This document shows, one piece after another, positions 25,127 to 37,872 of a DNA stretch of 64,000 bases. The notes beneath the pieces are model-generated. The model ran no database searches. It was not told the origin of the DNA and worked only from the letters and a program-made list of their open reading frames with translations. Numbering within the stretch: position 1 is the stretch's first letter; each line of letters starts with the position of its first letter. The translations under genes and the position numbers were made by a program. The DNA is from Eulemur rufifrons (lineage: Eukaryota > Chordata > Mammalia > Primates > Lemuridae), in the NCBI RefSeq assembly GCF_041146395.1, contig NC_090986.1:41638001-41702000 (forward strand). The letters run 5' to 3'.

Positions 25127-27949
25127 GTGATTAGAGGTCTAAATATTTTCGCTTGAAAAATTCACATGCTCTTTCAATTGAATATCACCATTAGTTTAAA
25201 AAGCAGTTTTGGTTGTCTCCTGAATGCATGCCATCTTCCTGGGTGCTCTGAGGTCTGTATAGTAGGGAAGATGGGACCCCCGGCATAATCAAAGATCACG
25301 AATAACCGTATATGATGTTGACTGCAAACAGAAATCCTGTTTCTACTCTATTCCACGTTGAAATTTCCTTACAGTCATGCTGTGGCCTTCAATCAAAGCC
25401 TAATTTTAATTTTAAATTAATAGAAGTGAATTTGCTAGCTGAGAGTTACATATGTACACATGAGGAGATTATTCCAAATGCTGAGAAGATGCAGAAATGA
25501 GCATCCTAAAAGAAACATACTCATAAAATTGAAGCTCGTTTTCAACTGAAGAGGATTATTAATCTATTTCTGTTCCTCTTAATTCCTGTCACACTGGTCA
25601 CTTTGAGACACTGCTAAAGCCTTACAGACCTCCCATTTGTCTGGACACACAGAAAAACACTTAGTTCCTTATTATGGAAGTCTAACCACATCTGTGATGA
25701 CATGTCTTCTCTTGACTCACATGCTTTTTTTGTGGTAAACATCCAGAATCACTGGTGAACAACTTAACTGCAAAAGGCTATTGTCTGCATCGTTTTGATT
25801 TCTACACCAGGCTCATATCACGAGACCAACGAAAAACATACATGCCTGTCTTCTTATTTGGGGCCGCTGATATTAAGATTTCTTTGTAGCTGGAGTAAGA
25901 ACATAGTATTAAAGATTGGACTAGAATGAGATGTTCAAGGAAAATAAAGTCCTTGGAAAATCATTTTTGCCACCTTGATTAGACAAAAGTGACTTTTTGA
26001 GACTTGTGATTGACCTATACTTTTTGGTGATTAGATATAAGACCGTTTAAATAATAATTCTTATCTATTTTTAAAGCCCAATGGAAATGTTAGTTTTACC
26101 GTGTTCCCTTTAGTGTGTCTACCACAGGTGTAGAATTAGGTCTGTTTGTTACTTTAGAGGTCATCTGGCCTATAATTTTCTTATTTTACACATGGATAGA
26201 TTGAACCTCAGAGAGGTTTTATATTTTGCTTGATATTATTTTATTTATCTTAGGTTGTAAGAATGTGAATAAACATAAGAGCTACCCAGAGATATTTTAA
26301 ATTTCAATATACAGACCTTTTTTTTCTAATATGCATTTAGTGTATAGAGTTTAGGAAATAAAATTCTTTGTTCTCATCATTGTTTTTTTCTACACATTAG
26401 TCCGCTGACTAATCTTATCTCTTTTGACTCATAGCTCAGATACTATATATTGATTTCCACTAGAATGATTTAACCTCAGTTTTATTTAACTAGCAAAGAT
26501 TTTCCGTAGGATAACAGATATGTACCTGATTGAAAACCAGAACTTATATAAACTGTTAGTGCACCTGATGCAATTATGAGTTCAATTGTACTGTGGATCC
26601 TTTAGAAAAAAACTAAAGTTTCATCACTATGTTGTTCCATTCACCCTTTCTTAAGGCATTTACAAAGAGAAAGCTTTTCCAGCTCTCTGTTAAATAATTG
26701 GTATTACATTAATCAAGCATTGTTATCTATCCTGAGTTGTAATCCATTGTGATTTAGATATAGGTTTATCCAGTGTGCATTTATTTGTACTTTACTATGC
26801 TAGGAGTTTTAATTGGGTGCTCAAGGGTTGGGAGATGGAAGGGAGTTTGCTGCTCAGCAGAACAACACCTTTGTGAAACTGGTCCTGGCAGAAGAATTTA
26901 CCTTTGTTCAAAGGTGTATCTGTGTTGCCCTGGCAGGAAATAAAACATAACTACATCCTTCTTAAAGTTGTGTCTCTGTGAATAGTCATTAGAAGGAACA
27001 CCTTTATTCCGTACAATAGCCAGTAAATTAATTCTTATTAAAGTAGGCAAGTATGCATTAAAAATTCCATATTAACATAGGAAGTATGATGTTAATTTAA
27101 TAGTTGATGTGGTGAAAGCTATATGTGCTTGTTCGAGGATATATTAAAAAGTTATCTTGAAGCTTTGATGGGATCATATTCTATTCATAGCTTTTGATTG
27201 ATGCTGTGTACAGCGAACTTGGAAATAGCCCACATGGTGATACACGTAATATGGGATATTTTCTCCCCTTATAAGGTCATCATTTGTGTTCATAGATGTG
27301 GTTCTTGATTAATTGGTGAGCAGTAATAGGAAGCGTATCTGGAATATACCAATAAAAACTGGGTGGGAATTCTCCAAGTTGTATTTCCTTCCTAGTTATT
27401 ATTTCTAATTTTGTAAATTTCTGAGAGAGGTAAGGCTGGCACAAAATACTTTTCCTGAATATGTCTCTTGAGAATCAATTTTATAACACATATGTTTATA
27501 TTCCAAAATACAAAAGAAGGAAAAAGATTATATGGAAAAATAAGAGAATGGTTATATCTTGTTCTATAATTTTTGTAGAGATGATTAAAATATCAATATA
27601 TTATATTCTACTACATTAATATGTTTTTTATTTGGTCCTTTTATTTAAAAAAAGGGCTATACATTTTGGAATGCAATTATTTCACAGCAAAGAAAAGGAA
27701 GTGAGACATTTACATAAAGGAAGCACCTAATAGTACACTGAAGTTATTTCTCTGCTGAAGTAAATGAAATTATTCCATTAAAAATGGAAAGAGAAGTACC
27801 TAACTAAAAGGCTTAATGCCAATTCGAGACTGATTTTTCCACCAGAAATAGAGAGGATTCTGGAGTCCTGACAGCCTTGTTGTTGTGGTCCTTGTGAGCT
27901 TGTTAGAGCTAATGTAAAGAGTGTTTATATTGGCATCATAAACTACAGT

Positions 27950-28175
27950 GCCTGAGTGTCCGGGCTCTGGACCACCTGGGCTTTGATCTTGGCTCCTTCA
28001 CGTATTATCCATGTGACTGTGACCAAGTTACTTAGCCTCTTCCTACCTTAATTTTCTCACTAAAAATGGCAATAGTAATTAACACCTACCCTGCAGGGTT
28101 GCTGTGAGGATGAAATTCATTCTTACTTGTAAAATATGTAGAACAATCAATACCTGGCATGCAGTATGTGCTTTT
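27950..28175 (+). mobile_element. MIR SINE (sense)
   Basis: 'GCCTGAGTGTCCGGGCTCTG', 'CATGTGACTGTGACCAAGTT', 'GGTTGCTGTGAGGATGAAAT' and 'CCTGGCATGCAGTATGTG' are in MIR order. Confidence 0.85.
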
Positions 28176-28960
28176 GTGAGTCTTAGTTTTACTATTACTG
28201 TTGTAGTAAACACCACATGTTTTGTTTCTATTTTCACTCAAAAAGTAGACATTATGTTTGCCTACATACTAAGTTTAATCGAAGGAGAATTTAAAGTGAA
28301 ACTAATATTGTAGTAAAAAATCAAAAAACAAAAGAAATAAACTTTGCCTCCTCATCCCAGTGTAGTTTCTAAGTCAGAGTACAGGAATTTTGATGCAAAA
28401 TGTTTCATACAGTTTTGATTCTTGAAATGACCACCTTAAGAATGTCAGATTGCTGACTAAATGTAAATGAAATAGTAAACTGCTGTAGGTTGCACTGACT
28501 GGGTTAAACCCTTACCTGGAACCTGACTTCTGAATATGCATCTTCCCTTATTAAATGAAGCAGAGCAGCTTTTGCCTTATCTCAGCAATCAAACTGCTTT
28601 TTCAGGATGTCGTTTTTTAGTACAAGATAAAAGCTCAGTGGTCTGTTACATAAGTTCTTCTTTTCAGTATATTATTATATCTTATGTTTGGACTGCTAAT
28701 TCTTGGCTTAATACTGGCCATCAAATTTAAGACATGGGAGGAAAATTTGTCATTTGGCAGTTTATATATATTGCAGGGTTGAAAATTAAGATATAATGAA
28801 ATTTTCAAATGGCTATCAGTGGGCATCTATGTTTATAACATATTTCCCGAAGGCTTATATTTTACACGTCATGAAACTGATATGAGTACTGCCCAGTTTT
28901 ATTTTTAGTACTTTCTAAACACTTGATATGTCATTAATGGTAAATTAGAAGGTGATTTTT

Positions 28961-29240
28961 TTTTTTTTTTTTTGAGATAGTTTTGCTCTGTCACCCTGGG
29001 TAAAGTGCAGTGGTGTCATCATAGCTCACTGCAACCTCAACCTCCTGGACTCAGGTGATCCTCCTGCCTCAGCCTCCCTAGTAGCTGGGACTACAGGCAG
29101 GCACCACCATACGCAGCTAATTTTTTCTGTTTTTAGTAGAGACAGGCTGGTCTTGCTCTTGCTCAGGCTGGTCTCGAACTCCTGAGCTCAAGCAATCCTG
29201 CCTCAGCCTCCCAGAGCACTAGGAGACACTATGCCCGGCC
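28961..29240 (-). mobile_element. Alu SINE (antisense)
   Basis: A T run of about 21, GAGATAGTTTTGCTCTGTC, to ATGCCCGGCC. Near-identical flanks, AGAAGGTGATTTTT (28947-28960) and AGAAAGTGATTTTT (29241-29254), form the target-site duplication. Confidence 0.93.
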
Positions 29241-29739
29241 AGAAAGTGATTTTTAAAAGATGTTTTAATTGCAGCATTAAAATACAAACATTTCAGAATC
29301 CTTTGATTTGGTGCATTATAGTTTTCTTTGTTAGTGTTACTAAGAAAGTCAAGAGAAATTGATATTTGTTAAATTTTACCCTGTGAGGCATTGGAATAGT
29401 GCTTTTCCATAAGTATTTCATTTAACTTTCAAACCTTAGATTATAAATTAGATGTCCTTATACAGGAAAGGAACAACACCTACTAGAAAAAAGATGCCTT
29501 TTTCTGCTTATTAACAGTATTGTTGTGGTTAATACCTACCAGTGCCATTAAGAACTTAGTCCGTACTTTTGGGAAACAAAGCTATTAGGACTTTCTGCCA
29601 AAAAGACTTAAAATCATGACTGCCAATAAAAAGTTTTAAGAAGATAGGTCTTTGTTTATTCCTGACATGTTAGCCTGGCCAATAGGTTTTTCCCATTTAA
29701 GTTAACCTTCTGAGTTAATATTTCATTTGGTTTTATAAA

Positions 29740-29855
29740 GTATTAATTCATTCAATGAGTATTTGTTGAGCACTTACTATTTACCCATTACTACACTAGA
29801 AGCTAGAAATATACCTGTTGACTGGGCATTTAACAAATAACTGCCAATGAGATAG
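29740..29855 (+). repeat. L2 LINE fragment
   Basis: 'TTCATTCAATGAGTATTTGT' followed by 'GAGCACTTACTATTTACCC' is typical of L2 3' ends. Confidence 0.6.
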
Positions 29856-31461
29856 TGTTACAAAAATGAAGATACTGCGTACTTCAAGAGTATTTATCAG
29901 GATATAACTATTATATATAGTTACATATATAAAACTATATATATAACTTCCAAAGTGGAAGTGAAAGGGAACATATTTATTCAGTATTGCAGGGAGTTTT
30001 GAACAGTGGACACATATTAGGGTTATAATTTTTCCGGGATACATAGCAAAGTGGGCTTGATTATATCAAGATGTATATATCAGCTACTGTACTTTCTAAA
30101 GTATAATAACACATCGTGATGCTGGCTGTCTGCATAGCAGCTCAGAGGTATGTCCTTTTCTTAATTTTAACTTAGCTAATCTAGAAGTCATATTTCCAGA
30201 AGCTAGATCCAGAATAGAACTGAATTGCCTGTAAGTGTGGACATATAGAGTACATAAAAATATGACAGGCAGGTATTGAAGTGCTCCTCTCACTTTTAAT
30301 TGCCTCAGCAATTTTGAGTTCCTTTGAGTGTCTGAGAGAGTTGTGACTTTTCTAGCTGAGCGTCATTTCTGACCTAAGTACTGAACTTCTTTATTCCGTC
30401 AAAAGTCCCACCTATAGCTTCCCTTGTTGGTACCACTGCCTGTAAATATTGGTATCTTCATTATTCTCTCAGGAAAGCTCAAAGACTGTGAAACTGAAAA
30501 ATGTAAAGTATTCCTACCACTGACAACAGCAGTTGTGTCGTCTTCCAGCTGCAAACATAGTTGGTCTCAAAAGTAATTTTGAGTCATAATGACTTTTTAT
30601 TGCAGAGAAGCCTAGCATAACAGAGTGGTCTTTTCTAGGAAATGAAATTCTTAGAGCAGAGGAGTATTTCCCCATGGGAGTTTCACAAAGCACTAATGTA
30701 GAACGATGTGACACCACCTTCCCCCACCAAAATTGGAGGACGTGATTGTAGGGTCAGTGGACTTAAATAAGTTAGGGGATTTCTATACACATATTTCTCT
30801 GTTGGAGAGTCACAATGCACACCAGCATATTAAGTCTCTAAGGAGCTCTGCTATAAAGAAATCTGGTTAATATTTTTAAACTTAGCCAATCCTATCTTAT
30901 TTACCCCAATTTTTTTTTAATATGTCACCTAACAATAATGCCAAAGTTGACCGTTCTGCCTATATTCAGATTATTTTTTGTCACGATCCAGCTCTTGGTA
31001 GCTAACAATTTGGAGACAGATCTTAACAATCATAGGCAATTAGATGCTATCTTTGTCAACCTATTCTATCAGAGCTATAAGAAAAGTTCTTTCTGAGCCT
31101 TTTATGGAATATTTACATTGTTTGGAATAAGCTATTAATTTTATTTCCTTAGCAAAGCATGGGTTCATTACTTAGGCAACCTTTATTCCTTCTTATAAGT
31201 ACTTCTGCTCCTCAGATTAGAACTAGAACTGGTTGGCTACTAAGGAATGAGTAGAAACAGGTGAGCTGCTCATGACTGAGCTGTAGCCTACATTGCACTT
31301 TTCCCAGACTGTGGTGGCCTGGGTGACGCATTGCTCCATGTTGGCTGTGGCTTCTGCTTGCCCGCAGTGGAACTTGTGAATGGCTTGTTCTCTTATTTCG
31401 TTGGGAAGTGCCATGTTATGTGGTTCTCCTTACAAGCTGTGTATCTATTTGCTTTCTACAG

Positions 31462-31622
31462 TGATGGAGAAGGGAGAAAAAGGACCTCATCTACCTGCAG
31501 CAATGAGTCCTTAAATGCTGGAGGAAACTCTGTCACTCCTCGCCGGATCTCCTGGCGACAGCGCATTTTCCTCAGGGTTGCATCTCCCATGAACAAATCT
31601 CCCTCCGCGATGCAGCAGCAAG
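31462..31622 (+). CDS. TBC1D4: TBC1D4 exon 13: Ser751 phosphosite
   Basis: Human residues 741-794: [20 protein letters not shown], then [18 protein letters not shown] and [11 protein letters not shown]. Ser751 (31490-31492) and Thr752 in RKRTSSTC are known Akt-type sites. [14 protein letters not shown] is a basic, conserved motif also found in TBC1D1 (RRHSWRQQIFLRVA). Acceptor TTTCTACAG|T. The donor, CAAG|GTCGGT, has C at +3 and G at +4, the least consensus-like donor in the gene. Phase 2 to 1. Confidence 0.96.
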
Positions 31623-32518
31623 GTCGGTGTGGCGCTCCCTAAGGCATTACTCCTTACGAGTGTCAGAAATTAGGCAATGGGATGCAAACATGTTGTATAT
31701 GAAGAGATTTCAGTGATTACAGTGGAGAAATAACTTCCCTTTCTGTATCTGATATAGTGGTTTACTTCTCAGGTATCATTAGAACACATTAGTCATTCAC
31801 TACTGCTGAATGAATGAGTGAATTTCAAAAACCTATATTTGGGCCTACTTCACAAGGCATAGGGAACTATGATAGTGCTAGAACAGAAGTCATAAGTCTT
31901 TTTATTGGAAAAGCAACAAAGTCTTTTACAAGAGTCATGCATAAAACAAAGTGACATAGAAATGTCGAACGATAAAGAAATGGATACAATACACTAGGCA
32001 CATGTCAACCAAAGCAGAGCACAGGAAGCTCTCTTTGAATATTAGGCGTATTAGAAATTAAAGCAAAAGCATCCACAGGGCAAGGTAAATGTAACAATAA
32101 ACAAAACAACTATGATAATGAGACTATATATTAATATAATGATACAGACTTGAGAGTTAGAAAATAATGTTTAAAAGAATTTTGGAGAGAAGTAAATAAA
32201 TTAGAAGCTCTTGTGGGAGATTTTAACATATTCCTCTCTGGAAATTCAATATAGAGAAATTAAATACAGATAATATTTGAGTAATACAATTGGACAAACT
32301 TGATCTAATATTTACATAGAACTTTGCCCCCTATGGAGAAAACTCATTCATTTTTAGCACACTTGGAACATTCTTAAGATGTAATTAGGTACTTGGCCAC
32401 AAATATTTTTAAATAAATTCCAGTTAATCATGATCATTTATACTGATATTCTCTGACTATAGTGCCAAGAAAAGAAAGAAGGAAATCAAGAATTAGAGAC
32501 AATTAAAAAAATGATATG

Positions 32519-33090
32519 GGTTGTTTCCACATCTTTGCAATTGTGAATTGTGCTGCTATAAACATTCGGGTGCAGGTGTCTTTTTTATAGAATGACTTTT
32601 GTTCTTCTGGGTAGATGCCCAATACCATGGAGTATTACTCAGCTATAAGAAATAACAATGATATGGCATCTCTTTGGTTCTCCTGGAGAGAGTTGGAACC
32701 CATTCTATTAAGTGAAGTATCCCAAGAATGGAAAAATAAGCACCACATGTACTCACCAGCAAATTGGTTTTCCTGATCATCACCTCAGTGCACATTTGGG
32801 AATAACACCAATTGGGTATCGGACAGAGGTGGGGGCTGGGGGGAGGGGATGGGTGCATACCTACTTGATGAGTGCAATGGGCACTGTCTGCGGAATGGAC
32901 ACGCTTGAAGTTCTGACTGGGGGGGATGGGGGTGGGGGGAGGGGTGCATACCTACATGATGAGTGTGATGTGCACTGTCTAAGGAATAGACACGCTTGAA
33001 GCTCAGACTCGGGGGGGTGGGGGGGCATGGGCAATATATATAACCTGAACTTTTGTACCCCCATAATGAGCTGAAATAAAAAAAAAAAGA
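32519..33090 (+). mobile_element. Young L1 insertion, 5'-inverted (twin-primed), sense
   Basis: 5'-truncated to 572 bases. The first part (32519 to about 32625) is antisense L1 sequence; the rest, from 'CATGGAGTATTACTCAGCTA', is sense and runs through the 3'UTR to AATAAA (33075-33080) and an A-rich tail. AAAAAAATGATATG at 32505-32518 and 33091-33104 is the target-site duplication. The 3'UTR differs from ape L1 and fits a strepsirrhine subfamily. Confidence 0.88.
32826..33028 (+). repeat. G-rich tandem repeat, 91-bp period, in the L1 3'UTR
   Basis: Two units start GTGCATACCTAC at 32853 and 32944, with a diverged CACTGTCT..GACACGCTTGAAG body. Each unit is bordered by G-rich blocks (about 32829-32852, 32918-32943, 33009-33028) with several runs of four or more G. 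Confidence 0.9.
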
Positions 33091-33419
33091 AAAAAAATGA
33101 TATGTGTTTAGGAACTGAAAACTATACTCTTAGAAACTAGGAGGAGGAAAATACAAAGATCAGAGCCTTACATATCAAAATTGAGTGGCTTTGGAGGGCA
33201 GTGAATATCCATGAATGCATTTATCTAACAGTATGAAGGCCCCAAATCAATTGTACTGAATATTCAACTGAAAAAGCTAGAAGTGGAGCCGTAGAGTAAG
33301 ATTTTAAAACAACAAAAACAACAAAACATAAGGAAGTAAATAAGCGTAAGGCCAGAGGTCAATGAATAAAAAAAAAGAAGAAGAATACAACTGGCATTAC
33401 TAAAGATGAAATTAACTCT

Positions 33420-33860
33420 GTATAAGGTAGTCAGAGAATGCTTCACAGAACAATTCGATATTTACTTAAACTCATTGCTGGGAGAACCATGTTTAGAAAG
33501 AAAGAAAAGCAAAGCTCTAGGGTCATTTGAGCAAATTTTGCAGATCAGAGAATCATGAGAAATTCAACATGGTGGGTGGGCACACAGGATGGGAGACTAA
33601 AACATGAGGCTGAACAGTTTATTTGGAGGCCAGAATCTGAAGGGATTTATATGCTATTCCCACTAGTCCGCACTTTGTTTTCTGGGATGGAAGCAAACAT
33701 TGAAATGGTTTAAGGGATGTGATCATGTTTGTTAATAGGAAAATAACTGGCAGTAGTGTGAAGGATGGCCTAGAACAAAGGAGAGAATGGTGCCTCGAGA
33801 TCAGTTAAGAGGGTGTGTTGCAGGAGGAAAGAGCAAAGGGAGTGCTATCCTCAGCCAGGA
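33420..33860 (+). repeat. L2 LINE relic
   Basis: The order of blocks ('CAAAGCTCTAGGGTCATTTG', 'CTGAAGGGATTTATATGCTA', 'AAGGGATGTGATCATGTTTG') matches the L2 3' region as I know it. Highly diverged. Confidence 0.5.
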
Positions 33861-34303
33861 GAGGCCTGGAGGTGCCCAGCTGCTTTGGTTTTGATGAGTT
33901 TTGATGGTAGAATTAGACCTTAGGAGATCACTAACACCTACCCACTTAATCTTCTTGTTTTGCACAGCCAGAGGACATACATAAGTAAATTGCAGAAGTG
34001 TTGGACTCAGGGGATGGGCCAGTATATTTTGGAGCACCTATCTTACAGATCTTTTTTGTGTAGAAAGAAGAAGTGGTGAAATGACCTGTGCTTTCATTTC
34101 ACCATGAGAGGGAAATCTGGAAGGGGAATTCAGTCTAGTGAATTTACTCTAAACATTTGTTCTAGAAACCCATAGCTGCTGGGAAAGTAGCTTTGTGAAA
34201 ACCTTTAAGTGTGGAAGATAAGATGAGAGAGTGTCAGTTCTAGAGAAACTTCTGTTGTCTGGTTGCTGCTTAGGAATGCCTCTCACTGTTTTCTTCTACG
34301 CAG

Positions 34304-34513
34304 ATGGGCTGGACAGGAATGAGCTGCTGCCACTGTCCCCTCTTGCTCCCACCATGGAGGAGGAACCACTGGTTATATTCCTGGCCGGTGACGATGACCC
34401 AGAAATGATTGAAGAAAAAAAGAAATCAAAGGAACTGAGGAGTTTGTGGAGAAAAGCTATACACCAACAAATCTTGTTGCTTCGAATGGAAAAAGAAAAC
34501 CAGAAGCTTGAAG
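34304..34513 (+). CDS. TBC1D4: TBC1D4 exon 14: calmodulin-binding helix
   Basis: Human residues 795-864. An acidic stretch ([20 protein letters not shown]) precedes the basic amphipathic helix [20 protein letters not shown], residues about 837-856. That is the region mapped as the calmodulin-binding segment in AS160. Acceptor CTACGCAG|AT, donor GAAG|GTTAGA, phase 1 to 1. The helix lies just before the TBC domain and, with the next exon, belongs to the conserved pre-TBC segment shared with TBC1D1. Confidence 0.96.
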
Positions 34514-35254
34514 GTTAGAGGACTAAATGACATGGTGCTATTATTTAAGGGTGTAGGTTACACCTACCCTCCAGCCTCACACATATATGCACACTCCGTC
34601 TGGGACTGTATACACACTTTGATAGAATATCTACTGATTATATTTGTTTATTTCCATTTTGTGAGGTGATTATGACATGGGTAACATCAGCTTAAGATAT
34701 TTGTGTGTTTGTTTTATATGGGTTTGCATTTCAAACAGATTTAAAGCATAAGAAGCCCTTAGAGTGAGTATATTTGGATAATACAGAATTTAGGTAACAT
34801 AAAATCAATGTATTTGCTATGACTGAAAGTTTAATGTCATAGTCCATTACTTTAAGAAAAAAACCTTAAATATGAAAAAGCAAATTTTCTTCTTTTTCAA
34901 TATGATTTTCAACTTTCTGGTTAATTATATTCATAATGGGAGAAATATGCTCATTTAAAAAAAATTATATCCGATTCAACTATTATAATACCAGTTATCA
35001 AATCAAAGTTCCTACTTTGTTAATGCTTTATAAATTTCTATTTAACAAAATCATATTGAATCATTAAATTTATAATCAAATAATTTATAATAGCTATTGT
35101 GCTATTTGTGATACTTTATTGCAAAGTTTAGGATTACCAAATGCTCTATAATGCGTTTTCAGACTTTCAAAGAATGGAGTAATTTACTCCAGTACTGATA
35201 GAACCACATGCAAAGAGATGCCCAGACTACTAAAATTTGAAAAATGCATAAATG

Positions 35255-35330
35255 CCATTATCTTGGGCAAATCGCTTAACCTGAAAGGGCCTCATTTTTA
35301 CATCTGTAAAATGAAAGATTTTGGACTAAC
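35255..35330 (+). mobile_element. MIR core fragment (sense)
   Basis: 'GGGCAAATCGCTTAACCTGA' and 'CATCTGTAAAATGAAAGATT' match the conserved MIR core. Confidence 0.7.
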
Positions 35331-36409
35331 ACATAAGTCAAACAAAAATAAAAAGAAGAAAACAATGAAAGATTTAGCTAAAGTGAGCCATTTGACTTTT
35401 AAGATTATTGGCAAATGTATAATCTAGGTTTTTCTCTCACTTGCTTTTATTGTGTTGTCTTCCAAAAAGCTTTTTTAGTACAGGTATTCATATTTCTGAG
35501 TTTATCATCTACCTTAAGATTCCTGTGACTATACCTGTTATTCAGTTCAATTTTTTACTTTAACAATATTAGTTTGCAAGATCACAGTTTTTTAAATTAC
35601 TATTTTCTAAGCAGAATGAAAAGTACATATGATTTTAAATATCCTTAGGAATACATCTTCTTTAAAATTAAAAATTCAATTAATTGTTATGGACATAGCT
35701 TTTAACAGTTCAGTGTGATTAATGTTATGCCCACTTAAACTTTTTGAAAGAAATTGAATTGATATTTTTAAGCAGTTGGTTACATCTTTAACTTACAAAC
35801 AGAAAAAGAGGTTGAAAAAAAGATGGTCATCCTTTCAAAAATTTTAAGGCATGAAATTGTATTTCAATGGGGAGTGTGTACAAATAAAATCTTATATTAA
35901 ATATCAATGGATAGTTTTAAAATCATAGAGAATTTGAATTGGAAATGGCCTTAGAGATTATTTAGCTAGATTCTTCGTTCAATAGCTGAGTTAGTGATTG
36001 GCTTGGGGAGGTTAAGGTTAAGGCTGTTAGCCCAAGGTCAAATAGGAATAAACTGCCAGAGCAAGTACCAAAACTCAGGTTTATTCATCATGGTTCTTGG
36101 GCTTTTTCCAGTATGCCACAGTATTTTTCAAGTATGTGTGTTAATGTAAGGAAATGGAATGTTTTAATATAAGTGACTACATGTGTATTCTGAGGTCAGT
36201 TATATAATACTATTTTACAGGGCAAGAAAGGAGATGAAATTTAGAATATATTCTCAGAAACCTATATCACTTTTGTATTTATTTCTCTGCTAAAGTAACA
36301 AAGACAAAAAATAGCTTAACCTATTACAATTCTAGCCAATGGATAATCATTTCTTGATGGTTCTCAGTCTTGCCTAGTTAACCAATTGAGAGCAGCTATT
36401 AAATGTTCC

Positions 36410-36480
36410 TACTCACCATTTTATCCTCAGGGCCTATGGCTGGCACATAGTAGTAGATGCTTATGATTGATTATTTTAAA
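36410..36480 (+). repeat. L2 3' fragment
   Basis: 'TATCCTCAGGGCCTATGGCT' then 'GGCACATAGTAGTAGATGCT' fits the L2 3' terminus. Confidence 0.55.
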
Positions 36481-37713
36481 TGAGCAATAATCTACAGAAG
36501 GTTAGAGAAAAAAAAATTGTCCATTATGGAGAAAATTATTAGTAAAGTTCTATGTAGGATTTGTTATTTGTATTTGTTATTAGCTTTAATAAACCTACTC
36601 CTTTAAAAATTATTTGGTTATCGTAGAGAAATATAAAGTAGATACTGAGAAGCAAAGGTAAACTGTGTTAGAAAGCCATCTAGTGGTGTCCAGGAGGAAT
36701 ATTTTTATGGTGTGATTTATCTTTTGATTATGTCTGGACTTTTAAGTAGGAGTTTTTACTCCCTTGCTTGAATAACAGTTTGTTATAAGATATTTTAATT
36801 TTTTTGAAATGGTTTCAAACGTTAAGTAAAGAGTAACATTCATTCTGCTATTGTTTTGTGCTATCGAGGACTTTGGATGCATGACAAAGATTTGTGTTGC
36901 AGAAGGTAAGGTGGGTTGAACACTGAGAGCTTGAATGAATATAGATCGCTCTGAGAAATTCCTGTCTGTCATGATCCTGATGAAAGAGAAGAAATATATT
37001 CATGTGTCTGTTCTTCCTTCTCCCCTTTTGGAATCAATTTTTCAAAATAAAGACCAAATCAAGATAATGGTTGCTTTAATAGGCATTTCTTTTAATGAGC
37101 TCTGGGCCTATATTTTAGACCATCAAATGAGAGGAAATTCTGTATTGTTTAAAAGTGGAATTAGTGTTAACTTCAGTGAAAGAAATTTTCCTTTTTAAGA
37201 TTATAAAAATGAACACAGGAATACATAATCTAGTGTTTTTAAGGGCGGGGTGAATAACTCTGGGAATAGTTATAAAAAATGTAGGAGGTTATCATGGTCA
37301 AATATTTCTCAAATCAAGGTTAGCATGAGGCATTGTCTTTTTATATATGTGATATGTGACATATTAACACTTCAATGGTATGTAAAATATGAGCTGTCAC
37401 TTCTGAGGCTAAAAAATTGAAATTTATAGAATAGCCAACATAGTTTTTTTTTTTTATGCTTAATAGAGTTGCCATGTGTAGATACGGAGTAAAATCTCCT
37501 TAGGAAGTTATTCCTCGTATTTTTTTCACTCAAAATGACTCAAGCTTTAGACCCTTTCGTGTATCCTCAATTATTTTGTTTTCTTTTTGAGAAAAACGTT
37601 AGCACTTAATTCCTGAAAGTCCTTTGGTATGGTTTTACAAATACAATAAAATGTTACAAGTACCATTTTAAAAACACATTGGTCTTACATAAATTCTCTT
37701 TCTTTTTTCTTAG

Positions 37714-37872
37714 CAAGCAGAGATGAACTGCAGTCCAGAAAAGTTAAATTAGACTATGAAGAAGTTGGTGTATGTCAAAAGGAGGTCTTAATAACCTGGG
37801 ATAAGAAGTTGTTAAACTGCAGAGCTAAAATCAGATGTGATATGGAAGATATTCATACATCTCTTAAAGAAG
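37714..37872 (+). CDS. TBC1D4: TBC1D4 exon 15: pre-TBC helix
   Basis: Human residues 865-917: [33 protein letters not shown] and [18 protein letters not shown]. Acceptor TTCTTAG|CA, donor AAAGAAG|GTATTA, phase 1 to 1. It continues the helical segment that packs before the Rab-GAP domain; LDYEE is shared with TBC1D1. The open frame runs 176 bases into the intron, so use of the GT matters for the correct C-terminus. Confidence 0.96.

Larger units (their letters stand above)
25127..31461 (+). other. TBC1D4: Intron 12
   Basis: 6.3 kb. Holds a MIR, an Alu and an L2 piece. A weak old repeat may lie at about 26140-26240. The rest (25127-26130, 26240-27940, 29860-31460) is AT-rich with nothing recognised. 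Confidence 0.5.
31900..33410 (+). mobile_element. Old L1/HAL1-like relic interrupted by a young L1
   Basis: 32190-32500 resembles an L1 ORF2 endonuclease-region coding strand ('GTGGGAGATTTTAACATA' and an aligned order of motifs). Similar A-rich sequence resumes after 33105. Stops in every frame. Outer limits are approximate. Confidence 0.5.
31623..34303 (+). other. TBC1D4: Intron 13
   Basis: Holds an old LINE that a young L1 has interrupted, followed by an L2 relic. Nothing recognised in 31623-31890 and 33870-34300. Confidence 0.6.
34514..37713 (+). other. TBC1D4: Intron 14
   Basis: AT-rich. Short MIR (35255-35330) and L2 (36410-36480) pieces, plus an unnamed old repeat near 35930-36085. 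Nothing else recognised. Confidence 0.5.
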
